A stretch of 64,000 bases of DNA from Candidatus Methanoperedentaceae archaeon. Its GTDB lineage: Archaea > Halobacteriota > Methanosarcinia > Methanosarcinales > Methanoperedenaceae. The notes beneath the pieces are model-generated. The model did not search any database, was not told where the DNA came from, and saw nothing but the letters and a program-made list of their open reading frames with translations. Both the position numbers and the translations under genes were made by a program. Positions 61,947-64,000 of the stretch are shown in pieces; position 1 is the first letter of the stretch, and each line of letters opens with the position of its first letter. Location of the stretch: the NCBI GenBank assembly GCA_003104905.1, contig PQAS01000047.1, positions 1 through 64,000 of the forward strand. The letters are read 5' to 3'.

Positions 61947-62724
61947 GGTTCACCAGTATGGTCAGGGGTGCTGTTATCATATGGAAATACTTGCTAAATG
62001 GAAGGTAAGCCACACAGAACAACAATGTGAAAACCTCATGGAACATAACGGTGATGTTGTTGAAGAATGTAGGCGGATATGCTTCAATTAATTCTCTGGT
62101 GACATCTCCTCTGAGGATCTGGGCATAAAATCCCGTAATAACAACAATTAGTAAGCCTATAATCAATATCCAGTCAATATCGGCGTTGCGCGCCTGGACA
62201 TCTTTGCCTGTTGAGAAGAGTCGTCTTGCTATTGCTATGATTATTCCCAGAACAAGCATATAACCAAAGATATTATTAGGCAGTTCAAGAGATTTCCATA
62301 CACCCACAAAATAGGTATAGTCCTCGTTCAACAGGAACGGCCCTGCAAACTCAGCTGCTGCCGCAACAATAGTTAATATCAATAATCCGATCCAACCCCA
62401 GAATATCAGAATATGCATGAACCATTCAAGTTTCCTGCGCCTGTATGTCCTGCGCTGAAATGCCACATCAAGGATCAAGATTTCAAGGGCATGCCCAATA
62501 CCTTTTTCAAATATCTTGCCAATGATCATTTTGAGGGCGCCCCATGCACCATATGATTTTGTTGCACCTTCGGGGATGCCTCGTCCCCATTTTTCTAATT
62601 GTATGTACATTCCAACAATGAACAGGATTATGGATATTATCGCTGTAATAACCATTATTCTCCAGTCTATGAATAGTGTATCGAATACCGTTTTACCAAA
62701 TATTGTAAGGCCTTCTGTCGCCAT
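61933..62724 (-). CDS. hdrE: CoB-CoM heterodisulfide reductase subunit E (cytochrome b)
   Basis: 263 residues with five membrane helices of the NarI/HdrE type. Histidines suited to ligate two b haems occur in [22 protein letters not shown] and [20 protein letters not shown] with KYFHMI. It oxidises methanophenazine or menaquinol and passes electrons to HdrD. A ribosome binding site taggagga lies 6 bases before the ATG. It is first in the transcript hdrE-hdrD. An Ala-Glu-rich cytoplasmic loop follows helix 1. Confidence 0.94.
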   Translation of the reverse strand: MATEGLTIFGKTVFDTLFIDWRIMVITAIISIILFIVGMYIQLEKWGRGIPEGATKSYGAWGALKMIIGKIFEKGIGHALEILILDVAFQRRTYRRRKLEWFMHILIFWGWIGLLILTIVAAAAEFAGPFLLNEDYTYFVGVWKSLELPNNIFGYMLVLGIIIAIARRLFSTGKDVQARNADIDWILIIGLLIVVITGFYAQILRGDVTRELIEAYPPTFFNNITVMFHEVFTLLFCVAYLPFSKYFHMITAPLTILVNHGGE

Positions 62725-62872
62725 TTTATCCTCCTATTATAGCCTGACGGCTTTCACTCCCCTAAGAATCAATATCATATTAAGCTTTCTATATGAGGCT
62801 GAGTTTTGAAATTTTTTAGAAGGAGGTCATGTTTTATTATCTTTCAGGAGAAACAAATAGTAAAGGTATAAA

Positions 62873-64000
62873 ATGCTGAAACTTTTTAATACTCTTACCA
62901 GACAAAAAGAAATATTTCAGCCAGAAGGAGAAGTGGTTGGAATATATACATGTGGTCCATCGGTTTACCAGAATGCACATATTGGCAATTTCAGGACTTT
63001 TGTGTTTGAAGATATACTTGTGAGATATTTGAGATTTAAGGGCTATAAAGTAAAAAGAGTGATGAATCTTACGGATATTGAAGATAAGGCAATATATTCT
63101 GCCTGGAAAGAAGGAAAGACGCTTATTGAATTGACCCAATACTATTCAAAAATATTCTTTGAGGATATGGAGGCTCTGGGACTATTACCTGCTGATGTTT
63201 TCCCAAGAGCTACAGGACATGTGCCTGAAATAATCGATTTAATAAAGAAGATTATGGATAACGGTTATGCTTATAGGGGACAGGACGGCTCAATATATTA
63301 TAATGTTTCCAAATTTAGAGATTATGGAAAACTCTCCCATCTGATGCTTAAGAAAGGAAAGAAAAAAATAAAAAGAGATGAATGGGGCGAAGACACATCG
63401 ATTGTCTCGGATTTTGCTCTATGGAAATCATATGAGAAAGAGGACAGAGAGGTTTTCTGGATAACTGATCTCGGCAAAGGTCGCCCAGGCTGGCATATAG
63501 AATGCTCGGCAATGGGGTACACACATCTTGGCAAACGTTTTGATATTCATATCGGGGGAGTGGATAATATTTTCCCGCATCATGAGAACGTGATAGCCCA
63601 GAATTTCGGGGCATTCGGTGTAAATCCCTCAAAATACTGGATTCACTGCAGGCATCTATTAATAGATGGCAGGAAGATGTCAAAATCTGCAGGTAATTTC
63701 TATACCCTGCGCGACCTTCTTGGGAAAGGATATAACCCCATGGCAGTAAAATATCTCTTGATGTCGATGAGTTACAGGAGAAGAATTAATTTCACTTTTG
63801 AGGGAATTGAAGAAGCACAACAAAAAATCAACGGTATTTATGAAGCGATAAAACAATTGAATTTATCAGATGGTAAAGATGATGCTGAAAAGATCGTAAC
63901 CTGGGCAAGAAAAAAATTTGAATTCGCAATGGACGACAATTTAAACACAGGAAAAGCCATGAAAACCATAGAAGAATTCATACAGGATGTCAAAAAGATA
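62873..64000 (+). CDS. cysS: Cysteinyl-tRNA synthetase, 3' end beyond window
   Basis: Open frame of 376 codons without a stop, running off the right edge (a full enzyme is about 460 residues). It begins MLKLFNTLTRQKEIFQPEGE. The zinc-binding and class I motifs are present: YTCGPSVYQNAHIGNFRTF (HIGH-type), GWHIECSAMG, GGVDNIFPHHENVIAQ and the KMSKS loop. It charges tRNA-Cys directly, so this organism has the CysRS route. It is divergent from hdrE. Confidence 0.96.
   Translation, partial: MLKLFNTLTRQKEIFQPEGEVVGIYTCGPSVYQNAHIGNFRTFVFEDILVRYLRFKGYKVKRVMNLTDIEDKAIYSAWKEGKTLIELTQYYSKIFFEDMEALGLLPADVFPRATGHVPEIIDLIKKIMDNGYAYRGQDGSIYYNVSKFRDYGKLSHLMLKKGKKKIKRDEWGEDTSIVSDFALWKSYEKEDREVFWITDLGKGRPGWHIECSAMGYTHLGKRFDIHIGGVDNIFPHHENVIAQNFGAFGVNPSKYWIHCRHLLIDGRKMSKSAGNFYTLRDLLGKGYNPMAVKYLLMSMSYRRRINFTFEGIEEAQQKINGIYEAIKQLNLSDGKDDAEKIVTWARKKFEFAMDDNLNTGKAMKTIEEFIQDVKKI

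Overview
The window reads as a chromosomal segment of a methane-metabolising archaeon of the Methanosarcinales. The best guess is a Methanoperedens-like (ANME-2d) organism. The archaeal assignment is firm: the window has a GINS-primase-L44e-S27e-aIF2alpha-Nop10 superoperon, L39e-L31e-aIF6, TBP, proteasome-assembly-chaperone-like PAC2, archaeal threonine synthase and archaeal NikR. The narrower assignment is inference. It rests on membrane-bound HdrDE, an 11-haem c-type cytochrome with a PGF-CTERM tail, an Etf/FeS-oxidoreductase module of the kind that reduces quinones, a PhaE-like polyhydroxyalkanoate synthase subunit and class II HMG-CoA reductase.

Layout. 0-3.8 kb: an IS-like end joined to a 5'-truncated radical SAM gene, then a CPA2 antiporter with TrkA domains and a DUF1646 permease. 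3.8-8.1 kb: a tight four-gene minus-strand operon of MscS channel, lysine 2,3-aminomutase, PurD-derived ATP-grasp protein and EctA-like acetyltransferase. I read it as a beta-lysine-derived osmolyte system and it is the most interesting locus here. 8.2-11.5 kb: the multihaem cytochrome, DUF366, a polytopic membrane protein and an XRE-CBS regulator. 11.6-17 kb: a GC-rich structured-RNA-like intergenic element, threonine synthase, a multi-PAS kinase followed by an ABC-2 permease without an ATPase, and an iron-sulfur flavoprotein. 17-21.3 kb: the replication/translation superoperon. 21.3-26.5 kb: remnant repeats, etfB-etfA-FeS oxidoreductase and orphan phaE. 26.7-29.9 kb: DNA glycosylase, a cysteine-cluster protein, an Lrp regulator with a Cys-rich tail divergent from a ferredoxin-type protein, and one small unannotated protein. 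30.2-36.4 kb: gatCAB, purD, TBP and a very Cys-rich small protein. 36.7-42 kb: UPF0146, a sensor kinase with its response regulator, NikR and HMG-CoA reductase. 42-47.9 kb: the ribosomal cluster, MscL, a methyltransferase directly behind tRNA-Val, a cyclophilin lipoprotein, a DUF362 pseudogene, RNase HII and a cysteine hydrolase. 48-56.9 kb: two beta-helix surface proteins, TldE, an ABC exporter, an OB-fold/FKBP pair and a second MscS. 57-62.7 kb: a degenerate M48-like membrane protein, small redox/zinc proteins and HdrDE. The window ends inside cysS.

How the genes work together. Energy conservation is represented by HdrDE (CoM-S-S-CoB reduction coupled to methanophenazine or menaquinone), the Etf/FeS-oxidoreductase module (acyl-CoA-level electrons to the quinone pool) and the multihaem cytochrome (extracellular electron flow). 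Osmotic control is unusually dense: two MscS channels, one MscL, a cation antiporter and the predicted solute operon. Mobile-element signal is limited to decayed pieces: an IS end, a hairpin repeat in two copies, CACGGATT-type and CACAGAGG-type inverted repeats, and two gene remnants.
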